A stretch of DNA of 36,997 nt, from the NCBI GenBank assembly GCA_949455995.1, contig CASUIT010000003.1, positions 1 through 36,997 on the forward strand, read 5' to 3'. The DNA comes from an uncultured Clostridia bacterium. GTDB taxonomy: Bacteria > Bacillota > Clostridia > TANB77 > CAG-508. The position numbers and the translations under genes are program-made. Of this stretch, positions 15,786 through 24,614 are shown piece after piece. Position 1 is the stretch's first letter, and each line of letters begins with the position of its first letter. The notes under the pieces were generated by a model. That model was given only the letters and a program-made list of their open reading frames with translations, was not told the DNA's origin and did not search any database.

Positions 15786-17987
15786 TTAAAAGGCTCCTCC
15801 GCCTCCGACCTTTTCCACCACCACCAGAATATCCTCCTCCGTCCAGAAAATCCTCCGCCTCCGCCGGCTAGAGTATCCTCCTCCAGAGGAAAATCCGCTA
15901 CTACTACTTCCGCCAGAAGAAAAACCTTCTCCTCCTAAAGCAGAAGTGCTACTTATGATACCTCCAAATACGTTTCTGGTTGTTTCTTTATAACTTCTTA
16001 TAAATCTTCTGTCTAGGCTAGCATAACGATAAAACATATCATAATCGGATTGGATGAATCCTGTTAATAAATCATTGTTAAGTAGTGTTGTTAGGTCATC
16101 ATCTATATATAAATTCTTCATTTTTTTCATGATTTTTCCAGCTATTCCAAAACTGACGGCATAACTTAAGTATTTGTCCCATAATATAATTTGTTCTACT
16201 TCTCTATCTTGCATTAAAGAATAATTCTCAATTTTTTCTTTTAGGGCATTTAATTTACTAAAATCCTCTATCATAATAGCATTATTTTTTAACATTAAAT
16301 TGTCAGTCAATATTAATATGGTTGCCATACAAATTAATATCTCATCTGCTACAATATATTTTACTGGAAAAAAGGCTATGGTTAAGATGATTATGATTCC
16401 AAAAAATACACATAAACTAATTGTTGTAGTTACTACTTTTTGTCCTGTTATTCGCTGTACCGTTTTATTGATTTTATGTCTTATCATAATAATTAAATTA
16501 ATAGGGATGTATAATAATCCTATCAATAGTGGAATACAAAATAGTAAATAGATACCCACTCCTGTTAGAATTTCATTTGCTTTTTGCGTATTATATAGAT
16601 TAAATCCATTAAACATAATATGTTTTGAAATTACAACAACTGATAGGATAAATAAAAACACATTAAATGCTCTAATAATAAGTGGTACTTTTGCTTGATT
16701 TGCACCTTTTTGAGCCAATTTTTTTTCTACTTTTTTATTCAATTCCCTAAATTTGACATTAGCTTTACTTTCTTTTGGTAGTTCTTTTAACCTTTTTGTT
16801 AAATCTACTTCTTGTCTATTTCCAAATATCCAATGATAGATATAAGCTTCTATCTCGTCCATATTTTCTTCTTGTTCTATATTCTTTCTTATGATATACA
16901 CATAATTTTCTTTTCCCATTGATTGCTTAATCTCTAATTCGACAACTTTTTTAGATATTAATCCCAATATTACTGCTATTATGTCTCTTGCCAGTATCGC
17001 TCTACTTCCTTGAATACAACCTGCCATCATTGGATTATATTTTGCAAATAATTTTTCTTCCTCTATATTGGCTACCTTATATTTTTTGTCTTTTTCAAAT
17101 AATAACATTAAAATAATCCAATAGATTAATAAACAAATAGCAAAAATAATTATCTTTTTGGTATAGGCTTCTTTTTCTTCTTTATTTTCTATAATAGCAT
17201 TTTCATCTTTATAAATTAATTCTTTTGCTTCGATATTAGATAGTTTAGTGGCATTTGGAATATTGGCATTGTCAAATAACACCCTTGTGGCTACATATTG
17301 CCCTGGCTTTACATTTTTTACATAAAAATTAGCATGTGTATTATTTATTATTTTGGATTTGCCATTATAAGGACCATGCCCCCAAACTTGTATTGGTTCC
17401 TTATTTTTTGGTAAATAAATATCAATATTTAATTTTTCAATTTCTACTTCCCAAGCTCCTCCTATAAAGTTATAATACAATTCTCCAATATCATTATGTT
17501 TTACTCCCAAATTTTCTAATGTATAGTCTATCTTAAATGTTTTGGTAACATCTTGTGATGGTTCATATACTTTTATGGTTTGCATCCCTTGCTGGTTCAT
17601 TATGGTATACACACCTTTTCTTTCATTTTTAGCCATCTCCACCTGTTGAAAAGTTTTTTTGGTTTCTTCTTTTTCTAATGCTACACTATTTACTCTTACA
17701 TTGGTTGGATTGTATAAAGAATCTTTTATTTTTTCGTTCTTTACTATTTCATCCCTTTCTAGATCTTGTAACTGATAGGGAATATTAATATAAATTCCAT
17801 GATAACTTCCTTTAAACTGATAAGTAATATTTTGTTGTATACCAACTGATCCATCTTCATTTATCGTTGCTTGTATATCCATTTCTTTTACTTGATAACT
17901 TTTGGCTTGTACTGTATTATTTCCTAATAGGATAGCCATTAGCATAAATAATAAAATAATACCATACCTTTTTATTTTTTCTCTCAT
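15786..17987 (-). CDS. DUF2207 membrane protein with glycine-rich tail, read through three CGG +1 shift sites
   Basis: The signal peptide (residues 1-28, ending TVQA) precedes an extracellular DUF2207 domain, membrane segments near residues 275-297, 435-455, 485-510 and 525-550, and a cytoplasmic domain. Family members usually end in a glycine/serine-rich tail finishing in aromatic or small residues. In the standard frame the tail turns into SSRRRRRIFWTEED and then GGGGAF. Skipping C at in-frame CGG codons 15866-15864, 15841-15839 and 15807-15805 gives SSGGGGGFSGGGGYSGGGG, then KGGGGGAF. The three single-base skips add up to one codon, so the same stop is reached (732 residues). The function is unknown; surface or secretion-related roles are guessed for the family. 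It lies 19 bases upstream of addB. Confidence 0.8.
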   Translation of the reverse strand: MREKIKRYGIILLFMLMAILLGNNTVQAKSYQVKEMDIQATINEDGSVGIQQNITYQFKGSYHGIYINIPYQLQDLERDEIVKNEKIKDSLYNPTNVRVNSVALEKEETKKTFQQVEMAKNERKGVYTIMNQQGMQTIKVYEPSQDVTKTFKIDYTLENLGVKHNDIGELYYNFIGGAWEVEIEKLNIDIYLPKNKEPIQVWGHGPYNGKSKIINNTHANFYVKNVKPGQYVATRVLFDNANIPNATKLSNIEAKELIYKDENAIIENKEEKEAYTKKIIIFAICLLIYWIILMLLFEKDKKYKVANIEEEKLFAKYNPMMAGCIQGSRAILARDIIAVILGLISKKVVELEIKQSMGKENYVYIIRKNIEQEENMDEIEAYIYHWIFGNRQEVDLTKRLKELPKESKANVKFRELNKKVEKKLAQKGANQAKVPLIIRAFNVFLFILSVVVISKHIMFNGFNLYNTQKANEILTGVGIYLLFCIPLLIGLLYIPINLIIMIRHKINKTVQRITGQKVVTTTISLCVFFGIIIILTIAFFPVKYIVADEILICMATILILTDNLMLKNNAIMIEDFSKLNALKEKIENYSLMQDREVEQIILWDKYLSYAVSFGIAGKIMKKMKNLYIDDDLTTLLNNDLLTGFIQSDYDMFYRYASLDRRFIRSYKETTRNVFGGIISSTSALGGEGFSSGGSSSSGFSSGGGYSSRRRRRIFWTEEDILVVVEKVGGGGAF
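15805..15807 (-). other. In-frame CGG, +1 shift site 3 (DUF2207 gene)
   Basis: Eleven codons after site 2 the frame reads AAA GGT CGG AGG CGG AGG. Skipping the C gives GGT GGA GGC GGA GGA GCC TTT TAA, the expected GGGGAF end. Confidence 0.85.
15839..15841 (-). other. In-frame CGG, +1 shift site 2 (DUF2207 gene)
   Basis: Eight codons after site 1 the shifted frame reads TCT GGA CGG AGG. Skipping the C gives GGA GGA GGA TAT TCT and keeps the tail glycine-rich. Confidence 0.85.
15864..15866 (-). other. In-frame CGG, +1 shift site 1 (DUF2207 gene)
   Basis: Codon 708 reads AGC CGG CGG AGG CGG AGG in frame zero. Skipping one C gives AGC GGC GGA GGC GGA GGA TTT TCT, turning an arginine run into the expected glycine run. 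Confidence 0.85.
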
Positions 17988-18005
17988 CTTAGGTTTCTCC
18001 TTTTT

Positions 18006-18036
18006 TGAGACAAGTGGGACAGGTCTTTTTGTCTCA
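18006..18036 (-). repeat. REP-like palindrome, copy 2
   Basis: TGAGACA...GTGGGACAGGTC...TGTCTCA, upstream of the DUF2207 gene and downstream of ogg, in the opposite orientation to copy 1. Confidence 0.9.
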
Positions 18037-18074
18037 TTTTAACCATTTTAATATCTTTAAATTATTAGGCTATC

Positions 18075-18947
18075 TCATTTTAAATGAGCTTTTCTATTAT
18101 AAAATAAATATTGTTGCGCTATTCCTGCTAAATTTCCAAATTTTTCATTTGCTATTTGTTCAATTTGTTTTCTACTTACCTTTTTTTCATCTGGTTGTTT
18201 TATGTATAAATGATTCATTACTCTTCTAACCCATACATCAATAGGAAATACTTCTAATCTTTTTAAGGTAGAAAATAATAATATACAATCTGCTACTTTT
18301 GGACCTACTCCAGATAAGGTCAACAGTTGTTGTTTTACTTCTAATGTATTTGGATTTTTTTGTATTTCTTCTAAATCTAGTTTTTTGTCTAAAATATTTT
18401 GTGTTGTTTCATAAATTCTTTTGTCTCGAAATCCTAATCCTAAATCTCGGTATTCTTTTATGGTAACGTCTTTTAGTTGTTCTGGTGTTGGAAAGGTGTA
18501 ATATAGCATTTGCTTCCATTTTATTGGACTTCCATAATTTTTAGCTATTTTTTCTATAATCTTCTTAATTCTTGGTATATTGTTATTAGCAGAAATAATA
18601 AAAGAAAGTATGGTTTCCCACAAATCTTGATTTAGTATACGAATACCTTGTCCTAATGTTATACTATTTTTCATATTGATATCTACTTTTTCTAATGTTT
18701 GTTTTATGTCTGAATAGTCTCTTTTTAAGTCAAAGTATTCTTCTACTGTTTTTCTTATGTCATTTTTGCAGATTCCTTCTATTATGATGTTTTTGTTTTC
18801 TTTTTTGATGTTTAAAACATTTTCCCCAAATACGCCTGTGTAACTTCCATCTTCTTGCCTATTCCATCGAAAGCATTGTCCACATTCAAATATGTCTTTT
18901 AGTTCAAATGAATCGATCTTTTGTAATTCTATTTTTTGCTCTGTCAT
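18075..18947 (-). CDS. ogg: 8-oxoguanine DNA glycosylase / AP lyase (OGG1 type)
   Basis: This 290-residue base-excision repair enzyme removes 8-oxoguanine opposite cytosine. The N-terminal ECGQCFRW is typical of the OGG1 family. The helix-hairpin-helix/GPD core has LSGVGPKVADC with the catalytic Lys217 and FPIDVWV with Asp237. The central region NQDLWETILSFIISANNN is also characteristic. The start follows AAGGAG, and the gene lies 19 bases after the YitT-family gene, so the two are probably co-transcribed. With the uracil-DNA glycosylase, AddB and RecD2 genes it adds to a DNA-repair-rich region, although these genes are not one operon. Confidence 0.92.
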   Translation of the reverse strand: MTEQKIELQKIDSFELKDIFECGQCFRWNRQEDGSYTGVFGENVLNIKKENKNIIIEGICKNDIRKTVEEYFDLKRDYSDIKQTLEKVDINMKNSITLGQGIRILNQDLWETILSFIISANNNIPRIKKIIEKIAKNYGSPIKWKQMLYYTFPTPEQLKDVTIKEYRDLGLGFRDKRIYETTQNILDKKLDLEEIQKNPNTLEVKQQLLTLSGVGPKVADCILLFSTLKRLEVFPIDVWVRRVMNHLYIKQPDEKKVSRKQIEQIANEKFGNLAGIAQQYLFYNRKAHLK

Positions 18948-18966
18948 CTTTTTTCTCCTTATTATA

Positions 18967-19821
18967 TTATGTCTTTTTAAATCCTAATCCTACTACTTCT
19001 CTTGCATTGGCTATGATAATAAAACTTTCTGAATCTATTGTCCTTGCAATTAATTTTATTTTTGCAATGTCTCTTCTAGAAGCTGCACACATTAGTACCA
19101 TTTTTTCTTCTTTGGTGTACATTCCTTTTCCAAAAAGTCCTGTGGTTCCTCTTTGTATTTCTTTTCCAATTTGGTTTGCTATTTTCTCACTTTGATTAGA
19201 TACAATAAGTAATAATTTTGTAAAATAAATTCCTTCAAATAAAATGTCAATCATTTTTCCCATTAAATAAATAGCAATGGCAGAGTATAGTCCTATTTCT
19301 ATTTCTTTGAAGAATATTACATTTAAAGTAACAATGATAATGTCTAATAGGATGATGGCTCTACTCATGGTAATGGTTGGTTTATATTTTCTTAGAAGAT
19401 AACTAATTAGGTCTGTTCCCCCTGTTGAAGAATTTACCTTTAAGGTGATTGCTGTGCCTAGTCCAATAATAATTCCACCATAGATACATGCTAAAAATCT
19501 GTCATGGGTTAATGGTTCAAATCTATCAAAAAAATCAATACATATGGATAAGCTAATGGTTCCTATAATGGATTTTACAAAAAAACTTTTCCCTATTTTA
19601 TATATGGATACAATAAATAATGGGACATTGATTATTAATATCATGGTTCCCATTGGTATACCTATCAAATAATAGGTTATGGTTGCAATACCTGTAATAC
19701 CTCCTGATGATAACTGATTGGGTAATAAAAATTGCGATATTCCCACCGCCATAATTAAAGTTCCTAATATGGTTCCCATTATTTCTAACATTATTTTTTT
19801 TATATTCTCTTTTTCCTTCAT
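18967..19821 (-). CDS. YitT family membrane protein (DUF161/DUF2179)
   Basis: The 284-residue protein has five or six membrane segments in the first two thirds (for example IMGTILGTLIMAVGISQFLL and TMILIINVPLFIVSI). It has the family motifs SSGGITGIATI and NSSTGGTDLISYLL. The C-terminal cytoplasmic domain, residues 200-284, matches DUF2179 (QRGTTGLFGKGMYT, IDSESFIIIANAREVVGLGFK). The function is unknown; transport has been suggested for relatives. It sits between the radical SAM gene and ogg on the minus strand with short gaps. Confidence 0.88.
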   Translation of the reverse strand: MKEKENIKKIMLEIMGTILGTLIMAVGISQFLLPNQLSSGGITGIATITYYLIGIPMGTMILIINVPLFIVSIYKIGKSFFVKSIIGTISLSICIDFFDRFEPLTHDRFLACIYGGIIIGLGTAITLKVNSSTGGTDLISYLLRKYKPTITMSRAIILLDIIIVTLNVIFFKEIEIGLYSAIAIYLMGKMIDILFEGIYFTKLLLIVSNQSEKIANQIGKEIQRGTTGLFGKGMYTKEEKMVLMCAASRRDIAKIKLIARTIDSESFIIIANAREVVGLGFKKT

Positions 19822-19864
19822 ATACCTTCACCTTTATTAGCAGTATTGGCATATATTGGGATTT

Positions 19865-20920
19865 TTATTCATTTAAAAAGTCTTGATAGGTTTTGGTAAC
19901 TTCTATTTTTGATTTTCCTTGTTTTATATTTTCATCTTGTTTTAATATTAGATCTACATCATAGGTTTCTTTTAATTTTAAAATATTTTCTTTTTTGTGA
20001 CCAATTACATTATTGGCATCAATTGGATTTACGGTTACTTCTACTTCTTTTACTTTTACATTTAATTTTTTTATTTTTCCTACAATGGCATCATACCACA
20101 TAGCAGATTCTACAAGTTGTCTAAATGCAGGGTGATATGGTCCTGCTACTACTTGACTTGTTTGGTTTTGTGGATTTGTTATTTCCTCTGTATTTTGTAA
20201 GCCTATTCGGATTATTTCTATTTTTTTATTATCAAACATTCTCACTAATTCTTTACAAATTTCTACTGCTTGTACTAGTGTTAATGGATCATATTCTCCT
20301 TCTTGGTATTGTTTTTCTAATTTGGTATTTTTTATTACTAGTACTGGATAAATTCTTATCATTTTAGGTTTTAACTTTATGAGTGCTTTGGCAGTGTTGA
20401 TTTCATCAATTCTTGTGCTTTCTGGTAAACCTACCATCATTTGATGCCCTAATTTAAACCCATTCCATCGAATTTTTTTTGAGGCTTTTTTTACTTCTTC
20501 AAAAGTATGTCCTCTGTTTGCTTTTTGCAAGATGTAGTCATTGGCTGATTGTACTCCTAGTTCAATGGTTTTTACTTTGTATTTTTTTAGTCTTTTTAGG
20601 GTTTCTTTATCTATTCCATCTGGTCTAGTGGATATTCGAATGGATTCTACTTTTCCTATTTTTATGTATTCATAAGCTATTTCTAATAGTTCTTCTTGTT
20701 TTTCTTTTTCTATTTTGGTAAAACTTCCTCCATAAAATGCTATTTGTGTTTTGGCATCTTCATTTTTTATGCTTTCTAGGTAATCATCTATTATTTTTTT
20801 TGCTTCTTCTTTTGTGATATTCTTTTTTTGCCCACTAATTGATTTTTGATTACAAAAAATACAATCATTGGGACATCCTAAATGTGGTACAAATATAGGA
20901 ATGATATATTGTTTTTTCAT
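19865..20920 (-). CDS. Elp3-like radical SAM protein
   Basis: The 351-residue protein has the radical SAM cluster motif CPNDCIFC (Cys16, Cys20, Cys23), the AFYGGSFT glycine-rich SAM-contact segment and ELGVQSA. These fit the bacterial Elp3-like/YhcC-type group that modifies tRNA or acts on unknown substrates. The C-terminal part (NPIDANNVIGHKKENILKLK) has a KH-like GxxG-type turn, IGHKKENI, suggesting RNA contact. It follows rnc by about 15 bases, an arrangement seen in Clostridia, and both are probably on one transcript. The exact substrate is not known from the sequence. Confidence 0.85.
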   Translation of the reverse strand: MKKQYIIPIFVPHLGCPNDCIFCNQKSISGQKKNITKEEAKKIIDDYLESIKNEDAKTQIAFYGGSFTKIEKEKQEELLEIAYEYIKIGKVESIRISTRPDGIDKETLKRLKKYKVKTIELGVQSANDYILQKANRGHTFEEVKKASKKIRWNGFKLGHQMMVGLPESTRIDEINTAKALIKLKPKMIRIYPVLVIKNTKLEKQYQEGEYDPLTLVQAVEICKELVRMFDNKKIEIIRIGLQNTEEITNPQNQTSQVVAGPYHPAFRQLVESAMWYDAIVGKIKKLNVKVKEVEVTVNPIDANNVIGHKKENILKLKETYDVDLILKQDENIKQGKSKIEVTKTYQDFLNE

Positions 20921-20934
20921 GGTTACCCTCTTTT

Positions 20935-21603
20935 CTATTTTAAATTTTCTAATGCTTTTTTAGCAGCACTCATATGTGCTTCTTTTTTACTTTTTCCTTC
21001 TCCTTTTGCTAAAATTTTTCCATTAAAACTTACTTGTGCTTCAAATTGTTTGTTATGGTCTGGTCCTTGCTCTTTGATAATTTCATATTCTATTTTTACT
21101 TCTCCTTGTTCTTGTAATTTTTCTTGTAATACAGTTTTGTAATCTCTATCTCCTACATGCTTGGTTGCCATTTCAATTTCTTCTTTTAGGTTTTCTATGA
21201 TAAATTTTTCGGTTTCTTCTATTCCGCCATCTAAAAAAATTGCTGCAATGATGGCTTCTACACTGTCTGCTAAAATAGCGGGTCTTTCTTGCCCTCCCAT
21301 TTTTTTTTCTGATTTTCCTAAGTATAAAAATTCACTAAAATTATGTTTTTTTGCTATTTTGTATAAACTTTTTTCACAAACTACCGTTGCCCTAACTTTT
21401 GTCATTTCTCCTTCTTTTAATTTGGGATAGTTTTTGTATAAATATTTGCTAGAGATAAATTCTAATATGCTGTCTCCTAAAAATTCTAATTTCTCGTTAC
21501 TTTCTAATTTATTTTCATAAGCATAGGATGTGTGTGTTAAAGCTTGTTTTAATAAATTTTTCTTTTGGAATGTATAGCCTATGCTTTGTTCTATTTTTTC
21601 CAT
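20935..21603 (-). CDS. rnc: Ribonuclease III
   Basis: This double-strand-specific endoribonuclease processes rRNA precursors and structured mRNAs. The 222-residue length is usual. The signature NEKLEFLGDSILEF (about residues 36-49) carries catalytic acids Glu40 and Asp44. A second acidic site lies in LADSVEAIIAAIFLDGG near residue 110. The C-terminal double-stranded RNA-binding domain begins near residue 150 and ends with SKKEAHMSAAKKALE. GAGGGAGAAC precedes the start. The usual downstream smc is replaced here by the radical SAM gene. Confidence 0.95.
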   Translation of the reverse strand: MEKIEQSIGYTFQKKNLLKQALTHTSYAYENKLESNEKLEFLGDSILEFISSKYLYKNYPKLKEGEMTKVRATVVCEKSLYKIAKKHNFSEFLYLGKSEKKMGGQERPAILADSVEAIIAAIFLDGGIEETEKFIIENLKEEIEMATKHVGDRDYKTVLQEKLQEQGEVKIEYEIIKEQGPDHNKQFEAQVSFNGKILAKGEGKSKKEAHMSAAKKALENLK

Positions 21604-21698
21604 TGTTCTCCCTCTTCTTCTTAGTTTTTTAACTCTAATTTTTTTCTATATTATATACTATTTTACAAAATTTGCAAAGACTTTTTTTATGATTTTTA

Positions 21699-21727
21699 TA
21701 GACAATTTTTAAGTATTATTGTATAAT
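21699..21727 (+). promoter_or_regulatory. Promoter of the glucosaminidase gene
   Basis: TAGACA (21699-21704) and TATAAT (21722-21727) are 17 bases apart. Transcription would start near 21734, after an in-frame TTG at 21732, which supports the ATG at 21762 as the true start. Confidence 0.65.
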
Positions 21728-21761
21728 AAATTTGTATTATTTTAAGAAAGTGAGTAAAATT

Positions 21762-23132
21762 ATGTTGGATAATCATGATAATAGAAATTTGTCTGATGTA
21801 TTTAAAGAATTACAAGAAATGCAACATACGCAAACTACTAAGCCAAATAAACAAAATAAAAAAAGAACTTATAAGCCAAAAAAGAACTTTTCTTTTCATT
21901 TCCATACTAAATCTTTTTCAAACAACACTTATTACAAAAGTTCAGACTTGCAACTATCACATATCTTAATAGGCTGTAGTATTTTAATTGTTGGATTAGC
22001 TGTGTTCTTTCCCAAAAACACTTCCTTTAGCCAAAGTTACGCAAAAGAAGAAAATATAGAAGAACTAACCGAATACGAACTAAATCGCCATCGATTAAAT
22101 ATTCAAAGCATTATTTCTGAAAATTCTGACATGGACAAAGTAAAAGAACAAGTAATCGAAGAACGTGATATTGAATTTATCACAGAATATAATAATAACC
22201 CAACTCTTCCAAAAAGCGAAGAAGTAGTAAAACAAGAAGGAGCTATCGGAAAAGAAAACGTAACAGCCATTAAAACATATGAAAACGGAAACTTTGTAGA
22301 AGAAATCATTTTAGACAAGCAAAAACTTGTAGAACCGATTCCTAAGATAATAGACATTGGTACCTCTGAATTCTTAGCAAAACATAAAGTACATATTGGT
22401 GACACCATGTATTTTGTAGACACTGCCAATTTAAAAGAATCACCAGATACCACAAGCACAGACAAAGCAGAAGTCAAAAAATACTTAGAAGTCAAACTAT
22501 TAGAACTACCAAGCGAAGAATGGTGTAAAGTCTCTTTTGATAACATAGAAGGATATGTAAAAACCGCTAACCTAACCTCACCTTACTCCACACCAAACAT
22601 CATAGAAAAAAATAGAATACAAAAAATCCTAATAAAAGTAAACATTGACATGGAACTAAATAGAACCAGTGGTTTAACATTAAATGACTACAAAAAAATA
22701 TTTACAGGTATCCCAAATGACACAAACAAAATATTCCAAAACAACTACACTGCCTTTTATAACGCAGAAAAGAAATATAACATCAATGGTATTTTCCTAG
22801 CATCGATTGCTATTCATGAAAGTGCTTGGGGAACCTCTCAAATTGCCAATGACAAACACAACTTATTTGGTTATGGTTCTTATGATGCCACCCCATATGA
22901 ATCCTCTTTCGAATTTGCCGATTATTCTGAAGGAATTGAAACCGTTGCTAAATCTTTAGTAAAATACTACCTAAATCCATCTGGAACAAAAATCTATGGT
23001 GGCGAAACAGCTAGTGCTTGGTACTACAATGGACCAACCCTAAAAGGTGTTAACACTAGATATGCAAGTGATTCCAAATGGCACGAAAAAGTATTTAAAT
23101 ACATGGAAATGCTTTATAATAAACTACAATAA
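21762..23132 (+). CDS. Membrane-anchored SH3 / glucosaminidase-domain cell-wall hydrolase
   Basis: A cytoplasmic, lysine-rich N-terminus (about 65 residues) is followed by one membrane segment (HILIGCSILIVGLAVFFP, about 66-83). An extracellular stalk, an SH3-like domain (IGDTMYF...WCKVSFDNIEGYVKTANL) and a C-terminal GH73-type glucosaminidase domain follow. The probable catalytic glutamate is Glu353 in IHESAWGTSQIA, and family motifs NLFGYGSYD and SAWYYNG are present. It should cleave glycan strands of peptidoglycan. The start is the ATG at 21762 (456 residues), downstream of a clear promoter. Its codons end in C more often than those of minus-strand genes, probably because of strand-specific base bias. 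Confidence 0.85.
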   Translation: MLDNHDNRNLSDVFKELQEMQHTQTTKPNKQNKKRTYKPKKNFSFHFHTKSFSNNTYYKSSDLQLSHILIGCSILIVGLAVFFPKNTSFSQSYAKEENIEELTEYELNRHRLNIQSIISENSDMDKVKEQVIEERDIEFITEYNNNPTLPKSEEVVKQEGAIGKENVTAIKTYENGNFVEEIILDKQKLVEPIPKIIDIGTSEFLAKHKVHIGDTMYFVDTANLKESPDTTSTDKAEVKKYLEVKLLELPSEEWCKVSFDNIEGYVKTANLTSPYSTPNIIEKNRIQKILIKVNIDMELNRTSGLTLNDYKKIFTGIPNDTNKIFQNNYTAFYNAEKKYNINGIFLASIAIHESAWGTSQIANDKHNLFGYGSYDATPYESSFEFADYSEGIETVAKSLVKYYLNPSGTKIYGGETASAWYYNGPTLKGVNTRYASDSKWHEKVFKYMEMLYNKLQ

Positions 23133-23221
23133 CAATTAGGGTATTTTAAAAATAGCAACTTACATGTCCCATTTAATTCTTTGTGAAATATAATTTTTAA
23201 TACCATAAAAAGGAGGCTAAC

Positions 23222-24055
23222 ATGAAAAAATTTAAAATAAAAAATGAAAGACTTGTATTTACTCTATTGATCATTACTTTATTTATTACCTTTCTTTTAC
23301 AATATAACTTTGTATTTTCTGTTGTATTTGCAAGAAATGCTTTCGCAAATGAAATGATAGAAATTGCAGATGAAAATGAAAGTTCTATCTTTAATATTCA
23401 AAAAATACTATTATATAGTAGTGGTAATGCCATTGACAATTCAGATGACCAATCTTTAAAAAATATGAGTATTTGTCAATATACCGATATTTCTATCTAT
23501 ATTGACAATACCAGTACCATTTCTGAATTAACCAATGAAAACACAATTAAAGAATTATATATTGATAACATCGTAGTAAATTCTCATGCTGACATGGGAA
23601 ATAAAATAATAAACTATAAAAATCCTTTAGAATTTGGAAAATACAAAACAATTGAAAGCCCTGAAAATAATAGAATTGATTTCAACATTATTAACACCAA
23701 TTCAGAAAATGAAAATCATGACTATTCTACCCCTACTTTTTATACAGACTGCTCTAATCCTATTTCTTTGGGGTATTTAAATAAAGACATTTTACCTAAT
23801 TATGCTGTTTCTCAAGATGCCAATACGGTTTCTTTTAATGGGAAAGTATTACAAGAGGCTAATGTCAATTTAGAAGATATTGCTTATACTTTAACCTTTA
23901 AAATTCATATTGTGAACAACCTAAATCAAAAATTTGTCTACCATATGAAGTTAGATGTTGATTTAAATGACAATAATGGTGGTATTTATAATGGTTATGT
24001 TTATAAAGGAAAAAATACAACAGGTAATGAATATCGATTTTTTAAAGAGATTTAG
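23222..24055 (+). CDS. Membrane-anchored or secreted protein of unknown function
   Basis: The 277-residue protein begins behind AAAAAGGAGG. Residues 10-33 form one hydrophobic segment, followed by a likely extracellular domain rich in Asn, Asp, Ile and Tyr with no cysteine cluster and few positive charges. The composition and predicted beta structure resemble surface proteins of Clostridia, but I recognise no domain. It lies 90 bases after the glucosaminidase gene on the same strand and has its own terminator, so the two may share a transcript and act at the cell surface. Confidence 0.7.
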   Translation: MKKFKIKNERLVFTLLIITLFITFLLQYNFVFSVVFARNAFANEMIEIADENESSIFNIQKILLYSSGNAIDNSDDQSLKNMSICQYTDISIYIDNTSTISELTNENTIKELYIDNIVVNSHADMGNKIINYKNPLEFGKYKTIESPENNRIDFNIINTNSENENHDYSTPTFYTDCSNPISLGYLNKDILPNYAVSQDANTVSFNGKVLQEANVNLEDIAYTLTFKIHIVNNLNQKFVYHMKLDVDLNDNNGGIYNGYVYKGKNTTGNEYRFFKEI

Positions 24056-24078
24056 CTTAAAAGCTAAATCTCTTTTTG
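24044..24078 (+). terminator. Terminator after the surface-protein gene
   Basis: AAAGAGATTTAGCTT (24044-24058) pairs with AAGCTAAATCTCTTT (24061-24075), followed by more T. It overlaps the stop codon. Confidence 0.9.
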
Positions 24079-24107
24079 ATACATTGGGAACAGGTCTTTT
24101 TGTCTCA
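24077..24107 (-). repeat. REP-like palindrome, copy 3 (degenerate)
   Basis: The left arm has decayed to TGATACA, while the GGGAACAGGTC core and TGTCTCA right arm remain. It lies at the 3' side of the pilin-like pseudogene. Confidence 0.75.
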
Positions 24108-24109
24108 CA

Positions 24110-24567
24110 AATTATTTTCCTACTATCACTATAACTTGTATAAGTATTATAGTATTTAGAATTAATTCCTGTAAAATTATAGTAACTACCATTTGATAAT
24201 TTACTATCTAATACTCCAGCTTATTGCTATTTCTGTTCCATTTCTTCCATATTTACTTTCTACTAAATATGCCACTGCTTCCCATTCTGTATTTTTTATC
24301 ATATGGCTATCTCCTGTTAAACCATATGTTGTTTTTACTCCTTGACATGCTGTAAATATTTGACCTACTGTTACACTTCTTAAGCTTGATTACTTTTTCT
24401 TCTGCACTTTCTCTTTTCGTTGCTTCAGATGCCTCTTGTGCTCTATTCATTATCCCATTTTTTCCGTTCAATAAAGCTATGCTTACTCCTGCTACTATTA
24501 AAAGAATTATAATTGTTATCACAAGTGATATTAATGTTATGCCTTTCATACTTCTAATCTTATTCAT
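24110..24567 (-). pseudogene. Decayed type IV pilin-like surface protein
   Basis: The N-terminus (KGITLISLVITIIILLIVAGVSIALL) is a prepilin-type signal with the hydrophobic helix expected for type IV pilin-like proteins. After VIKLKK the frame breaks. Another frame continues SVTVGQIFTACQGVKTTYGLTGDSHMIKNTEWEAVAYL...YGRNGTEIA. A third frame continues GVLDSKLSNGSYYNFTG. WEAVAYL and SKYGRNG are common in large Clostridia pilin-like surface proteins, so a long internal region has been deleted and the frame broken at least twice. No CGG codon is present at these breaks, so unlike the four shift-site genes this one looks dead. Confidence 0.75.
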
Positions 24568-24571
24568 CTAC

Positions 24572-24608
24572 AACAAAAAAACTTTAGACTTATTTCTAAA
24601 TCTAAAGC
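24572..24608 (-). terminator. Terminator of the FxLYD-like gene
   Basis: On the minus strand CTTTAGA...TCTAAAG arms are followed by TTTTTTT. It starts about 8 bases after the stop at 24615. Confidence 0.8.
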
Positions 24609-24614
24609 TATTTT

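Noticed and set aside
15750-15938. Plus-strand ORF with proline-rich sequence opposite the glycine tail
   Set aside because: It is the antisense of the glycine-rich repeat of the DUF2207 gene and has no ribosome binding site.
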